A stretch of DNA of 64,000 nucleotides from assembly GCA_032622095.1 (NCBI GenBank), contig CP136062.1, forward strand, positions 3,284,001 to 3,348,000. Direction: 5' to 3'. Positions 1 to 10,604 of this stretch are shown here, piece by piece. The notes beneath the pieces were generated by a model. That model was given only the letters and a program-made list of their open reading frames with translations. It had not been told where the DNA came from and ran no database searches. The position numbers and the translations under genes were made by a program. This DNA comes from Siphonodentalium dalli. Lineage: Eukaryota > Mollusca > Scaphopoda > Gadilida > Siphonodentaliidae. The stretch's first letter is position 1, and the number at the start of each line of letters is the position of its first letter.

Positions 1-1128
1 ATACCGAGTAGAACCTGCTGAATATTATTTCGAGCACATGCGGCTCAAACTCTCACGTTATAGGTCGTCACGGATCCCGAAACTACCGTTTATGTCTATT
101 TGAGACCACATAAGGCCACTCCAAGGCCCCGGGCGCCAATAGGACGGACTACATGTTCACGATATTGATAACATATACCGAGTAGTACCTGCTGAATATG
201 ATTTCGATCACAAGCAGCTCGAACTCTCACGATATAGGTCGTCACGGATCCCGAAAATGTCGGTTCTGGCTATATGAGACCACATAAGGCCACTCCAAGT
301 CCCCGGGCGCCAATAGGACGGACTAAATGTTCGTGATATTAATAGCGTTATACCGAGTAGTACCTGCTGAATATGTATTTTAGCACATGCAGCTCGAACT
401 CTCTCGTTATAGGTCGTCACGGATCCAGAAAATGCCGTTTCTGGCTAGCTGAGACCACATAAGGCCACTCCAAGTCCCCGGGCGCCAATAGGACGGATTA
501 AATGTTCGTGATATTAATAGCGTTATACCGAGCAGTACCTGCTGAATATGAATTTTAGCACATGCAGCTCGAACTCTCTCGTTATAGGTTGTCACGGATC
601 CAGAAAATGCCGTTTATGGCTATCTGAGACCGCATAAAGCCACTCCAAGTCCCCGGGCGCCAATAGGACGGACTAAATGTTCGTGATATTAATAACATAT
701 ACCGAGTAGTACCTGCTGAATATGATTTCGAACGCACGCAGCTGGAACTTTCACGTCATAGGTCGTCACGGATCCCGAAAATGCCGTTTCTGGCTATCTG
801 AGACCACATAAGGCCACTCCAAGTCCCCGGGCGCCAATAGGACGGACTGAATGTTCGTGATATTAATAACATATACCGAGTAGTACCTGCTGAATATGAT
901 TTCGAAAACACGCAGCTCGAACTTTCACGTTATAGGTCTTCACGGATCCCGAAACTACCGTTTATGTCTATTAGAGACCACATAAGGCCACTCCAAGGCC
1001 CCAGGCGCCAATAGGACGGAATATAGGTTCGCGTTATTGATAACACATATACCGAGTAGTACCTGCTGAATATGATTTCGAACGCACGCAGCTCGAACTC
1101 TCTCGTTAAGGTCACGTTTCTGGCTATC
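1..1128 (+). repeat. Satellite array, 174-175-bp monomer, direct copies
   Basis: Six and a half head-to-tail monomers. The word ATACCGAGTAG (with small variants) recurs at 1, 175, 350, 525, 699, 873 and 1049, and each full monomer carries one BamHI site (GGATCC at 72, 246, 421, 596, 770 and 944), giving a period of 174-175 bp. Monomers differ at scattered positions and by a few indels, so the array is homogenised but not brand new. It runs off the left edge of the window. Open frames inside it simply follow the repeat and are not genes. The seventh monomer is broken near 1110-1128, where it loses its BamHI segment. Confidence 0.95.
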
Positions 1129-1357
1129 GAAATCATAAATAGGTACTACTCGGTATATATTATCAATATCGCGAACATAAATTATAGTCCGTCCTATTGG
1201 CGCCCGGGGCCTTGGAGTGGCCTTATGTGGTCTCAAATAGACATAAACGGTAGTTTCGGGATCCGTGACGACCTATAACGTGAAAGTTCGAGCTGCATGT
1301 TTTCGAAATCATATTCAGCAGGTACTACTCTGTATATGTTATTAATATCACGAACAT
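1129..1357 (-). repeat. Inverted copies of the 175-bp satellite
   Basis: From about 1129 the same satellite continues in the opposite orientation: GTACTACTCGGTATAT is the reverse complement of the monomer start, the single BamHI site is at 1259-1264, and the monomer start motif returns reversed near 1325-1340. About 1.3 monomers are present before the array ends close to 1357. The switch creates a large inverted repeat with the forward copies; its central spacer (roughly 1080-1128) is the truncated seventh monomer. Confidence 0.9.
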
Positions 1358-1689
1358 CGGAGGAATATTGTTCATGTATCCGCCCATATATACAGACAAA
1401 TTTGATTAAACATTGGAGTTTTGACGATCATGCAATATAACCATTATATAGACAGACAATGAACTCGGAAAATATTTGAATTAAGGCACATTGCATGGGT
1501 ATATATCATAAAAATTACACTTTCCGTCCGTCAATGTTAACCGTTGTTAGAGTTCTCAACCGTAGGTCGAGTTCATGGATCTCCAGTGTGAAGTAGAAAC
1601 CCAGCTGATGAATACGGTCCCAGGCTGAGGTGAAGGAGAAGATCTCTCAACGTTTATAGCTGTTGACCATTGACTCAATGTTACTATTT
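1358..1689. other. Unannotated AT-rich spacer
   Basis: I see no gene, repeat family or convincing regulatory element here. The open frames are short and do not resemble known proteins. Confidence 0.5.
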
Positions 1690-2172
1690 AAGGTTGTGAG
1701 TCCAGCAGATATGTGTAACATTATGGAGAAGGGGTACACACGGAAATGCGGCTGCAGAAAACACAGTACCCTTCGCGTAAATGTGACCTTGATGAATATA
1801 ACCAAATATTATTTCTAGGTATAAAGGCAGAATATGTAGGACATTTTTGTCAAGTTTAGATTTTTTTAAAGAGAGTATTTGGTACTCCTTTGTGTTTTGA
1901 TAACTTGCGTTCATAGTATACCACCATGCATTCTTGTGATAATAGCGAAATATTCGTGTTTTAAAACTTGATGGTATTCAACTATGACTAATATTTTCAG
2001 ACACGGACAATATAATCTACACATTTCACCCATTACTCTATGAACATCTCCCATACTGCTATATAGCAGTGTATTTTGAAAGGTGTGATGGTGTATATAT
2101 CAAAAGAAACGATCACCGGTCACATTCGTGAGACTGCTATGAGCACATACATTTCGGCTTCTAGGAAAGGTC
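1690..2172 (+). repeat. Dispersed repeat A, copy 1
   Basis: This segment is a diverged duplicate of about 10605-11080. Shared landmarks in the same order include ATGTGTAACATT, GGAGAAGG, TTCGCGTA, TTTTGTCAAGT, TATACCACCATGCATTCTTG, ATAGCGAAATATTCGTG and ACACGGACAATA. Small indels are frequent, so neither copy preserves a reading frame. The family is unknown to me. Confidence 0.8.
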
Positions 2173-2312
2173 ACAGATGATCCCCGTCCGCAAGTGAGGA
2201 AACCCGATCGAAACACGTATCATGATCCCCGTACACAATAGAGAAAACCCGATCGAAACAGGGAGTCATGATCCCCTTACACGATGGAGGTATACAACCC
2301 GGTCAAACATAT
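2173..2312 (+). repeat. Minisatellite, about 46-bp unit, three copies
   Basis: Three consecutive units start at about 2174, 2219 and 2265, each built on ATGATCCCC, a short spacer, and AACCCGATCGAAACA (the third reads AACCCGGTCAAACA). It sits at the 3' margin of dispersed repeat A copy 1 and is absent next to the copy at 11 kb. Confidence 0.8.
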
Positions 2313-2450
2313 TTTTGTTATTATATCTGTTCGGAGCGTTACTCAACTATTAGGGAGATATTTTGTGTTTGTGTCTGCATGTTTTGATACAATGACAAAT
2401 AATTCACTTTATAAAAGACTTATACCATGTTATTCTCCTGGTAATTCATG

Positions 2451-2930
2451 ACTGAGGGTTTGTCTATGCCATGGTGGTACAATGGTAGCCCATATAATTA
2501 AAATACATACCTGCCTCCTCACTAAAATTGTCGCCAATAATACAAATTAAAATAAATACCTGCCTCCCTCAAGGTTAATATTGGCCATAAATAATTAAAA
2601 TAATACCTGCCTCCCTCACCACTATGAAAAAAATGTGCCTAACATTGCAAGAAACAAACACCGTATTTATATGGCCTTAAGTAAGATGATCATGCGTAAC
2701 ATCATGGGGACAAACCCAACATTGTTAAATTGTTATGGTATTTGAATGGCGTTTTACAGTTTAGCTGAACGTTTCACTTTGTGTATACATTCCGCTGTGA
2801 TTCAAGTTTTTAGCAAACCATAGCATCTTCTCTCTCTGTCTCTGATTGTTGTGCAGTTGTCGTGGCGGCATTGAATTAATCATCACTGTTTCAAAGGTAA
2901 GAGTGTTTGCACACACTATAATTATTCGTA
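2451..2930 (+). repeat. Duplicated ~480-bp unit, copy 1
   Basis: This block is repeated at 3005-3471, about 545-550 bp downstream, with high similarity over its whole length (GCTATGCCATGGTGGTACAA through CACTATAATTATTCGTA). Inside it, ACCTGCCTCC recurs three times about 60 bp apart. Near its 3' end a pyrimidine-rich run followed by TGTGCAG (2846-2857), then 40 bases, then AAAGGTAAGAG (about 2894-2904) looks like a short exon with acceptor and donor, but the acceptor is lost in copy 2. Confidence 0.8.
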
Positions 2931-3004
2931 TAACTAATTTTAACATGCACATGGAGACCAGGAAACCTTGTTCAGTATTTAATGGGGAAGTCAAGAGAAC
3001 AATT

Positions 3005-3471
3005 TTGAGGGTGTGGCTATGCCATGGTGGTACAATGGTAGCCCATATAATTAAAATACATACCTGCCTCCTCATTAAAATTGTCGCCAATAATACAAAT
3101 TAAAATAAATACCTGCCTCCCTCAAGGTTGATATTGACATAAATAATTAAAATAAATACCTACCCCCCTCACCACTATGAACAAATGTGTCTAACATTGC
3201 AAGAAACAAACACCTTATTTAAGTAAGATGATCATGCGTAACACCATGGGGACAAACCCACCATTGTTAAATTGTTATGGTATTTGAATGGCGTTTTACA
3301 GTTTAGCTGAACGTTTCAAGTTGTGTATACAGTCCGCTGTGATTCAAGGATATAGCAAACCAGTGCATCTTCTCTCTCTATGATTATTGTCTTGTTGTTA
3401 TCGTGGCTGCACTAAATTAAGCTTCACAGTTCCAAAGGTAAGGGTGTTTGCGTATACTATAATTATTCGTA
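3005..3471 (+). repeat. Duplicated ~470-bp unit, copy 2
   Basis: Second copy of the block at 2451-2930, separated from it by about 75 bp. It has small deletions (around 3130 and 3210) and has lost the acceptor-like TGTGCAG while keeping the donor-like AAAGGTAAGGG. Confidence 0.8.
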
Positions 3472-3711
3472 TATAAGGTTACGACCCTATAATAGGCTTT
3501 GTCTTAGGTTCATAATCGGCGTAGAATCGCCTCGTTTTGAGTCATATATGACAGATTTTGTTGGTGGCGAAAACAAAGTACAACGCATGTGTAACCAGTT
3601 GCTGGTTACGTGGTGTTTTTTTTTTACAAGTCGAGTCAACGTTTGCTCGTGAATTAGCTACGACCAGTAATCCGGTTACAAATGCGTAGTATTTTTTTTT
3701 GGAATTTGGAG
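3472..3711. other. Short unannotated spacer
   Basis: Contains poly-T runs at about 3618 and 3692 and an imperfect inverted pair AACCAGTTGCTGGTT (3592-3606). I see nothing else. Confidence 0.5.
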
Positions 3712-4016
3712 TTAAATTTGGAAGACGTTTAAAACATGAGACGTGTTTTTGGTCACAAAGTTACAAATGCTTATCAGAGAAAAAAATGAAAATATTTTAC
3801 CTACCCTTGTTAAAAAAGGGTTACAAAATTACATTTGGAAGTCGTTTCAAAAATCCGACGCGTTTTTTTGTCACATAGTTACAAATGCTTATCTGCGAAT
3901 AACCGCTACTAGAAACATAACAATATTTCACCTGCCCTTGTTCAAAAAGGGTTACAAATTTACATTTGGAAGTCGTTTCAAAAATCCGACGTGTTTTTTT
4001 CCACATAGTTACAAAT
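3712..4016 (+). repeat. ~137-bp tandem repeat, two-plus copies
   Basis: Two consecutive copies of a unit containing GTTACAAATGCTTATC, CACCTGCCCTTGTT, AAAAAGGGTTACAAA and TTTGGAAGTCGTTTCAAAAA followed by TCCGACG and a poly-T run. Single copies recur at 5697-5820 in the same orientation and reversed at 7425-7690 and 7998-8031, where they border the 160-bp satellite array. The frame at 3743-4018 stays open only because the repeat is AT-rich and lacks stops in that frame. Confidence 0.85.
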
Positions 4017-4350
4017 GATTAATATGACCATACGCTAGCGTAATTAAGGAATCAGAGCTAAACACACGCATAAGCTAGGATATATCTGTGTCTTTTTAAT
4101 CCTGTAAAATAACTCCATAGACGCGTATTCCCATAAAATAATATTAACGTAGGCCTAATATCGTGGTGTGATTATGATATATTACATTCCAGACATAATC
4201 GACAGAGCGGGTCCTATAGCAATTTCGTGTATAAATTGGGTCAATCATATCATACATCAAGGCATGTGAGAAATCAGAGATTCGTAATGCAAACAGACTA
4301 CGAGCTAACCTGAATAAAATCTTTTAAAACCCGTTCCTTTTGTACAAATT
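4017..4350. other. Unannotated AT-rich spacer
   Basis: No gene or repeat seen. Confidence 0.5.
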
Positions 4351-4440
4351 ATTATCTAATATATATTTTGGGACTTCTGTTTGTTTGTCTGCTTGTCGAG
4401 AAAACGACTGGACCGATTGAGTTCAAACTTCCAATCTAAG
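4351..4440 (+). repeat. Dispersed repeat B, truncated copy 1
   Basis: Begins ATCTAATATATATTTTGGGA, continues CTTCTGTTTGTTTGTCTG, and a gene-independent tract about a GACTGGACCGATT core follows. The same start is seen at 4709, and the family occurs reversed at 34190-34590. Confidence 0.75.
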
Positions 4441-4708
4441 GTTAAAAATACACGGGCAGTAGTTTACCGCCGTTTTGGAGAACGTCAGAGCACTCCTCCC
4501 TTCCCCGCCACCGCAATGGTAATTCATGGGTTAATCGCGTGATAGTTAAAGAGCGTTCGTATCCGCAGTGTCGTTGATAAAGAGCGTGTGTGTGTCCAGA
4601 CATGAGCGTGTTGTGTCTGTGTCCAGGCATTCCAAGGAATGGGGGAGATTTTCATCGGGTCAGTTTTTCCGCTCGAGGTGATCTCACCTCGAAACGGGTA
4701 CCCACAAA

Positions 4709-4925
4709 TGATCTAATATATATTTTGGGACTTCTGTCTGTTTGTTTGTCTGTTACCTATGGCCGGGAAAACTGCTGGACGGATTTCGACGAAATTTGAT
4801 ACCTACGGGTAGTTTTCTCCGGGGAGTGTTTTGAACGGGTAAAATCGTGACCCCGATCTGACCTTGACCTTCAACATGGTCAATTCAAGGTCAAAACCCG
4901 GACGAAGTCAGGTCACCTGCTAGTA
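4709..4925 (+). repeat. Dispersed repeat B, copy 2
   Basis: Starts with ATCTAATATATATTTTGGGA and CTTCTGTCTGTTTGTTTGTC, then GGCCGGGAAAACTGCTGGAC, TTTCGACGAAATTTGATACC, CGGGGAGTGTTTTGAACGGG and CCTTGACCTTCAACATGGTC. The reversed copy at 34190-34590 has the same modules in the mirrored order and repeats the ligand-like GTCAGGTCG/GGTCACGA part several times. Repeats of this type are widespread in invertebrates; I cannot assign the class from sequence alone. Confidence 0.8.
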
Positions 4926-5696
4926 GAATATAAACTACCAACATCAAACTGAATGTATTCAAAAGTCAAGACTGTTGGTTGTTGGCTGTCTAGAGAGGAG
5001 TATTTTACTGAAATTAACCATTATATTATTGACGCTGTGTGCGCAATCCGATTGAGATGTGTAGTATGCGAAGAAACTTGTCGATTTCATCATGTTGATT
5101 TAATTCATAAAATGTCATCATGTCGATTTCAACGAAACTCGACGAACAACGTCACCGTGTAGCTTTCACCACCGACCAAATTTGCGATAACCTGAATGTA
5201 TCTTCTGCTTTGTTCAAGTATGTGTTTCTTGTCGATTCATGAAAATGGAAGGATATCTGAGGATGATCGGATTCACGTACGTACTATGTAATATTAGGAT
5301 AATTTAAACGCGATATAATAACGTTTGCTTGCATTACGAATTTAGATTTGGATTCCAGTATTGTCTCCCATTGCACGCGACATTTATATTTTAAGCCACT
5401 CCAATGCAAATATTTGACAGTCCATAATACGTTATAATTATGTTTTCAATAAAATGTAAAACGCGGCTACCCAATGAACTTCACTATGCATAATTCCGAT
5501 AGTAACTCCCCTCATTATGGAACTCCGGCCATTGAAAGACGCACACGTTTATTTCAGATTACGACATTAACGCTTAAAGACCACCGATCTACTGTGCGAC
5601 AAAAGTGGTCGAAACATTTCAAAACAGCAGTGTCGTATTAGGTAATAATTGGTGATGTCACAAAAACAGATATAGTCTATATATATACGACCCAAA
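4926..5696. other. Unannotated spacer
   Basis: Roughly 770 bp without a recognisable gene. An open frame at 4953-5162 has a few cysteines but no family resemblance that I can support. Confidence 0.5.
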
Positions 5697-5820
5697 GCGT
5701 CCGGCTTTGGTTCGTTATCAGAGAATAACCGCAACTAGAAAAATGAAAATATTTCACCTATCCTTGTTAAAAAAGGTTTACAAAGTTACATTTGGAAGTC
5801 GTTTCAAAAAACCGACCTGT
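5697..5820 (+). repeat. Single ~137-bp repeat unit at left border of the 160-bp array
   Basis: TTATCAGAGAATAACCGCAA, CTATCCTTGTTAAAAAAGG and TTTGGAAGTCGTTTCAAAAA match the 3712-4016 repeat. It abuts the first 160-bp satellite monomer at about 5821. Reversed copies lie at the other side of the array (7425-7690 and 7998-8031), so the array is bracketed by this unit in inverted orientation. Confidence 0.85.
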
Positions 5821-7424
5821 ATAATATGGATATTGGGACATATCTGAACCGTCCTGCATCAGGACATGACTCAGGTATAGTTGGCTTAGTTTTTGACTGC
5901 ACGGGCTCCAATTTGGGTTCAAACATTTAAGGGCCCATCATAGAACATGGGTATGTTCCTATATCTTTGTATTCTGGCATATAATATGGATGGTGGTGCA
6001 TATCTGGACCCGTCTGCATCTGGACATGAGTCAGGTATAGTTGACTTAAGTTTAAACTGCACGGGCTCAATTTTGGGGTTCACCATTTTAAGTGTCCAAC
6101 TTAGAAAATGGGTATGTGCCTATATCTTTGGATTCTAGGCATATAATATTGGTATTGGGAATAACTGGACCCTCCTGCATCTCGAAATTATTCAGGTATA
6201 GTTGACTTAGGTTTTCACTGCACAGGCTCCAATTTGGGGTTCATATATTTAAAGGTCCATCAAATAAAATTGGTATGTGCCTATATCTTTGGATTCTGGG
6301 CATATAATATAGATATTGGGACATATCTGGGCCATCCTGCATCTGGATACGACACGGGTATAGTTGACTTAGGTTTTCACTGCACGGGCTCCAAATTGGG
6401 GTTCAAATATTTAAGGGCTCATGATAGAAAATGGGTATGTGCATATATCTTTGGATTATGGGTATATAGTATGGATATGGGGTTATATCTGGACCATCCT
6501 GCATCTGGTATAGTTGGCATAGGTTTTGACTACACGGGCCTCCAATTTGGGGTCCAAACATTTAAGGGCCCGTCATAGAACATGGGTATGTTCCTATAGC
6601 TTTGGATTATGGCATATCATATGTATGTTTGGACATATCTGGACCTTCCTGCATATGGAAATGACTCAGGTATAGCTGACTTAGTTTTAAACTGAACGGG
6701 CTCAATTTTGGTGTTCACTGTTTAAAGGGCCCATCATAGAAAATGGGTATGTGCCTATATCTTTGGATTCTGGGCATATAATATGGTTATTGGGACTTAT
6801 CCGGACCCCTGCATATGGACATGGCTGAGGTATAGTTGTCTTAGGTTTACACTGCACGAGCTCAAATTTGGGGTTGATCATTTTAAGGGCCAATCAGAGA
6901 ATATGGGTATCTTCCTATATCTTTGTATTCTAGCATATAATATGGATTTCGTGACAAATCCGGACCCCCTGAATATGGACATGACTCAGGAATAGTTCAC
7001 TTGATTTTCACTGCACGGGCTCCAATTTGGAATTCAAACATTTAAGGGCCCATCATAGAACATGGGTATGTTCCTATATCTTTGGATTCTAGCACATAAT
7101 ATGGATGTTGGGACATATCTGGACCCTCCTGCATATGGACATGACTCAGGTATAGATGACTTAGGTTTAAACTGCACGGGCTCAATTTTGAGGTTCACAA
7201 TTGTAAGGGGCCAACAAAGAAAATGTGTATGTGCTATATCTTTGGATTCTGGCATATAATATTGGTATTTGAAATATCTGGACCCTGGTGCATCTGGACA
7301 TGACTCAGTTATAGTTGACTTAGGTTTTCACTGCACAGGCTCAAATTTGGGGTTCATATTGTTAAAGGTCCATCAAAGAAAATGGTTATGTGCATCTCGA
7401 CATGACTCAGGTATAGTTGACATA
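5821..7424 (+). repeat. ~160-bp satellite array, about ten monomers
   Basis: A diverged head-to-tail array. The core word CATATAATATGGATATTGGG (with variants) recurs near 5821, 5978, 6138, 6300, 6461, 6613, 6774, 6934, 7094 and 7252, a period of about 152-162 bp. Other conserved parts are TCTGGACCCTCCTGCATCTG, ACATGACTCAGGTATAGTTG, CACGGGCTCCAATTTGGGGT and AAGGGCCCATCATAGAA. Because the monomers are diverged they are probably old. Two more monomers follow the inverted border repeat at 7690-7997 and about one and a half copies lie at 22340-22565. Confidence 0.93.
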
Positions 7425-7690
7425 TGTAACCATTTTTAAACAAGGATGGGTGAAATGTTTTCATTTTTCTAGTTGGATTTATTCTCTGATAAGCATTGGT
7501 CACTTTGTGACAAAAACACGTCGCATTTTTTCAACGACTGTCAAATGTAACTTTGTAACCCGTTTTAAATAAGGATGGGTGAACTATTTCCATTTTTCCA
7601 GTTGGATTTATTCTCTTATAAGCATTGTTAACTTTGTGTCAAAAAACACGTCGGAGTTTTGAAACGACTTCCAAATGTAACTTTGTTACA
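7425..7690 (-). repeat. Two inverted ~137-bp units interrupting the satellite array
   Basis: Reverse-complement copies of the 3712-4016 unit: AAACAAGGATGGGTGAAAT, TCTGATAAGCATTGG, ACTTTGTGACAAAAACACG, AACGACTTCCAAATGTAAC, present twice about 133 bp apart. The 160-bp satellite resumes immediately after. Confidence 0.88.
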
Positions 7691-7997
7691 CTGCACTAGA
7701 TCGAATTTGGGATTGACCATTTTAAGGACCCATCATATAATATGGGTATGTTCATATATCTTACGGATTCTAGCATATAATGTGGATTTTGTGACAAATC
7801 TGGACCCTCTTGCATATGGACATGACTCGGGTATATATATTTTCACTGCACGGGCTCCAATTTGGGGTTCAAACATTTAAGGGGCCATCATACAAAATGG
7901 GTATGTTCCTATATCTTTGGATTCTAGCATATAATATGGATATTGGGACATATCTGGACCCTCCTGCATCTCGAAATGACTTAGGTAGAGGTGACTT
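7690..7997 (+). repeat. ~160-bp satellite array, two further monomers
   Basis: CATATAATGTGGATTTTGTG near 7772 and CATATAATATGGATATTGGG near 7930 mark two more monomers in the same orientation as 5821-7424. The block ends at another reversed fragment of the 137-bp unit (7998-8031). Confidence 0.9.
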
Positions 7998-8031
7998 ATG
8001 TAACCCTTTTTAAACAAGGATGGGTGAAATA
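7998..8031 (-). repeat. Partial inverted 137-bp unit at right border
   Basis: GTAACCCTTTTTAAACAAGG followed by ATGGGTGAAAT is the reversed start of the 137-bp unit, cut off after about 34 bp. Confidence 0.8.
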
Positions 8032-8934
8032 GTTACTATACCAGTGACCAGGTTCACATGTCCGATATTGGGAAAAACACACCATCTATGATATTCCCGG
8101 GATTCCAAAAAATCATTCATCTCAGTTACAATGCATTTCAATGTGTCTCATTGACCATTAAATTTCGTTTTTGTATGTATAATTCGATATATTGAATAAA
8201 AAACATCACTACATAACATGGAAACAAGAAACGACTGAAACAATAGAAAGAAGCAAGCAATAAACATACAGTTTGTACATTTACATGTATTGGTGAGGTG
8301 TGCACCAACTTATTGGGAATATATTATGTTTGATGTGTATTTATTTATGCAAATATATTTTTAAGATATTTTTTAATTTTCTTGCATGTATTGAAACTAA
8401 GCGCATAATAATTATGAAACTATCATTAGAAACAATTATAAATGATTTGCATGTTATGTTATATTCATCTCCCAACACAATGAAAATAACACTAAAGTTT
8501 ATTTGATGATCATCCATTGATATCCTGATGAGGATTAAATGAGGCTTAACTCTTTGAGTGCAGTGAATGACAAACCAGCGAATTGGGTCTACCGATGTAC
8601 ATCACACCTGCTTTGTTCAGTTAATTAGCACTATTGTAACAGTATGACTCTGCAGCCATTGTCTGCAGCCGTCACAATAATATTTAATCATAATTGCAGT
8701 TGGCTAGCCTATTTTATTCATATTAGAATATTTCATTGTCTGTATCATAATGATGTATTCAACATTTCAGCAATTGTATGTTGTTATCTGTGTCCACTTC
8801 CAGAATGTACACAGTGTACCACATGAAAAATTTGTACTAAGTTTCTGATATCTTGTTTGTATATGTGCACACTCCACAGTACTACATTGTGAGAATATGT
8901 GTATCCACTAGCCATCCATATGGATGTTTTATAA
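8032..8934. other. Unannotated AT-rich region
   Basis: About 900 bp with no gene that I can support; several short frames with ATG are not protein-like. An imperfect inverted pair CTGCAGCCATTGTCTGCAG lies at about 8650. Confidence 0.5.
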
Positions 8935-9106
8935 AAAGTAATCAAAAAGTAATCAAAATGTAATCATGATTACAGATACATTTGAAAGTAATCGATTACG
9001 ATTTATTGTAATAACAAAATGTCATTACTGATTACAGGCGATTACTCCAAATTGTGTAATCGATTACTTTGATTAAGGTTACTGATTACGATTACCCCAA
9101 CCCTGG
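8935..9106 (-). mobile_element. GTAATC/GATTAC-rich terminus, hAT-like
   Basis: A dense cluster of GTAATC and its complement GATTAC (about ten in 170 bp) ends in ATTACCCCAACCCTGG. Terminal sequence of the type CAGGGTTGGGGTAATC with subterminal GTAATCGATTAC repeats is what I associate with hAT-superfamily elements, in which transposase binds short subterminal repeats. Only this end is recognisable; I did not find the partner end or a target-site duplication. Confidence 0.55.
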
Positions 9107-9388
9107 TATAGTATATAGTCGCGGGTGTCTGCTGATGTGTTTCTGGATATAAGGCGTGGGTGGGTGTGTCGGGGCCGAAAAAAATGAGTTATTTTTTTTC
9201 CTACACTCAAATTTAATCAGGATTGTCCTCTATCAACCTTATGAATACTCTTATCCACATGAAAATATCATTTATAAGACAGTTAGCTCCACACAGAGGG
9301 GTTCCAATATATGTGTTCAAATCCAGGCATTCTGGAAAACATAAATCGAAGTTGTCAAGTTTGTGCTTAAGTAGGAAGTGTATATTCA
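9107..9388. other. Unannotated spacer
   Basis: No gene or repeat identified. Confidence 0.4.
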
Positions 9389-9442
9389 CCATCGGATGGC
9401 AAATAGCGATTTTACCGATATGCGCTATTTTCCATCCGATGG
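9389..9442. repeat. Hairpin, ~20-bp arms
   Basis: CCATCGGATGGCAAATAGCG at 9389-9408 pairs with CGCTATTTTCCATCCGATGG at 9423-9442 with a single mismatch; the loop is 14 bases. Confidence 0.9.
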
Positions 9443-9514
9443 TATTTTAAAGAAAAGAAAACATATCATATCATCACAATACGCCCTTATAATGATGACT
9501 CATAATAGTGTGGT

Positions 9515-9670
9515 CGTTGAAGCAGAATTTGGGGGTCAACCCGGAATAAATTGCATACAAGCTGATTTTGGTGTCATTCGACGCGGAAAAGCCCCAGGAA
9601 CAACATATCCAAAATCCGCAAATATCCGCTGTGTGGAAACTTTGTTTTCCAAGATGGCGTCCAACACGGT
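9515..9670 (+). repeat. Inverted repeat arm, left
   Basis: The stretch containing AACCCGGAATAAATTG, AAGCTGATTTT, CATTCGACG, CCAGGAACAACATATCCAAA, ATCCGCAAA and CCAAGATGGCGTCC is the reverse complement of about 11545-11695. The pair encloses about 1.9 kb that includes dispersed repeat A copy 2. The open frame at 9378-9905 crosses this arm and is not convincing as a gene. Confidence 0.8.
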
Positions 9671-10604
9671 TGTCTATACTACATCAGTTCTCGAAACAAG
9701 TCATTATACGATATATTGTGGCATCGGAATTACGCCGTTATACCAGTTTGTGTTAAATTTTAGTACGGGAGCGAATAGAGTGACACACACAGAAAATCAT
9801 ACAATCGTGGCCATGAAATGGCTGTCAAAATGGTCACAACTGCAAGCAATACAACAAAGAAAGCAACATATTGGGAAACCACATAGGAGTGAAAATATGT
9901 ATTGATAATATACAAGTCGGCTATTGAATATCTTTAAAGGTACACACATCATTAAACAGATCAATCTGAAGGATTTATCGGCCACTGCACCGCAAGTCAA
10001 ACCCCAATGATTTGCGTCTTTAAAGTTTGGGTGTTCTGCTTATCCATCATCCAATTGTCGGGCCAAAAATAATAATATCGGACGTGCAACATACGAACTA
10101 ATGTTTCGCCTCACAGTTCATGATAGTTTCATTCGGCATGATGATTAATTATTGAATATAACGCCAAAATTTAAGTGCACACTCTAGCGGTCTAAATGTT
10201 AGTTATATTTCCGGAATTGTCAACACTCCCGGTGATATTAATCAATACATATTGGTAGCAATGTTTATTATACTGTAAATAAACACTCATAGATTCAATA
10301 GCTTAGCACCGCGTCTCACCATATCAAAGAGACAGTACAACACACATTGTATGTAAGACTAATTTTAATGCTGCTAACAAACCGTGTTCTTAGTAGACAT
10401 TTTTGTTCAATTTACTTCAATCACAACGTTACAACTGGAATATGCAGCTACGCAATGCACACTCTTAGTTTTCATTATATTTTTGTTTGAACATATCTTG
10501 CCAATACCACCCACATAATCATGCTAAATATCGAGTGATCACCGTTTAAGATGTTATTTCAACGTTGAACATTCCGCAATAGTATTAATTGTGGTTATGT
10601 GTGC
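9671..10604. other. Unannotated region between inverted repeat arms
   Basis: About 930 bp without a recognisable gene. TTTAAAGGTACACAC near 9934 resembles the ends of the TTAA-flanked MITEs described elsewhere, but no partner end was found. Confidence 0.4.

Noticed and set aside
208-1278. Family of similar ~70-residue frames
   Set aside because: They are translations of the 175-bp satellite monomers in both orientations.
5947-8013. Repeated frames with YLDPPASGHD-like and MGMFLYLWILAYNMD-like sequence
   Set aside because: They read through the 160-bp satellite; 160 is not a multiple of three and the frames shift or stop in every monomer.
9378-9905. 175-residue frame as a gene
   Set aside because: It crosses a hairpin and an inverted repeat arm, has no recognisable domain, and its reverse-complement partner at 11.6 kb reads different peptides.
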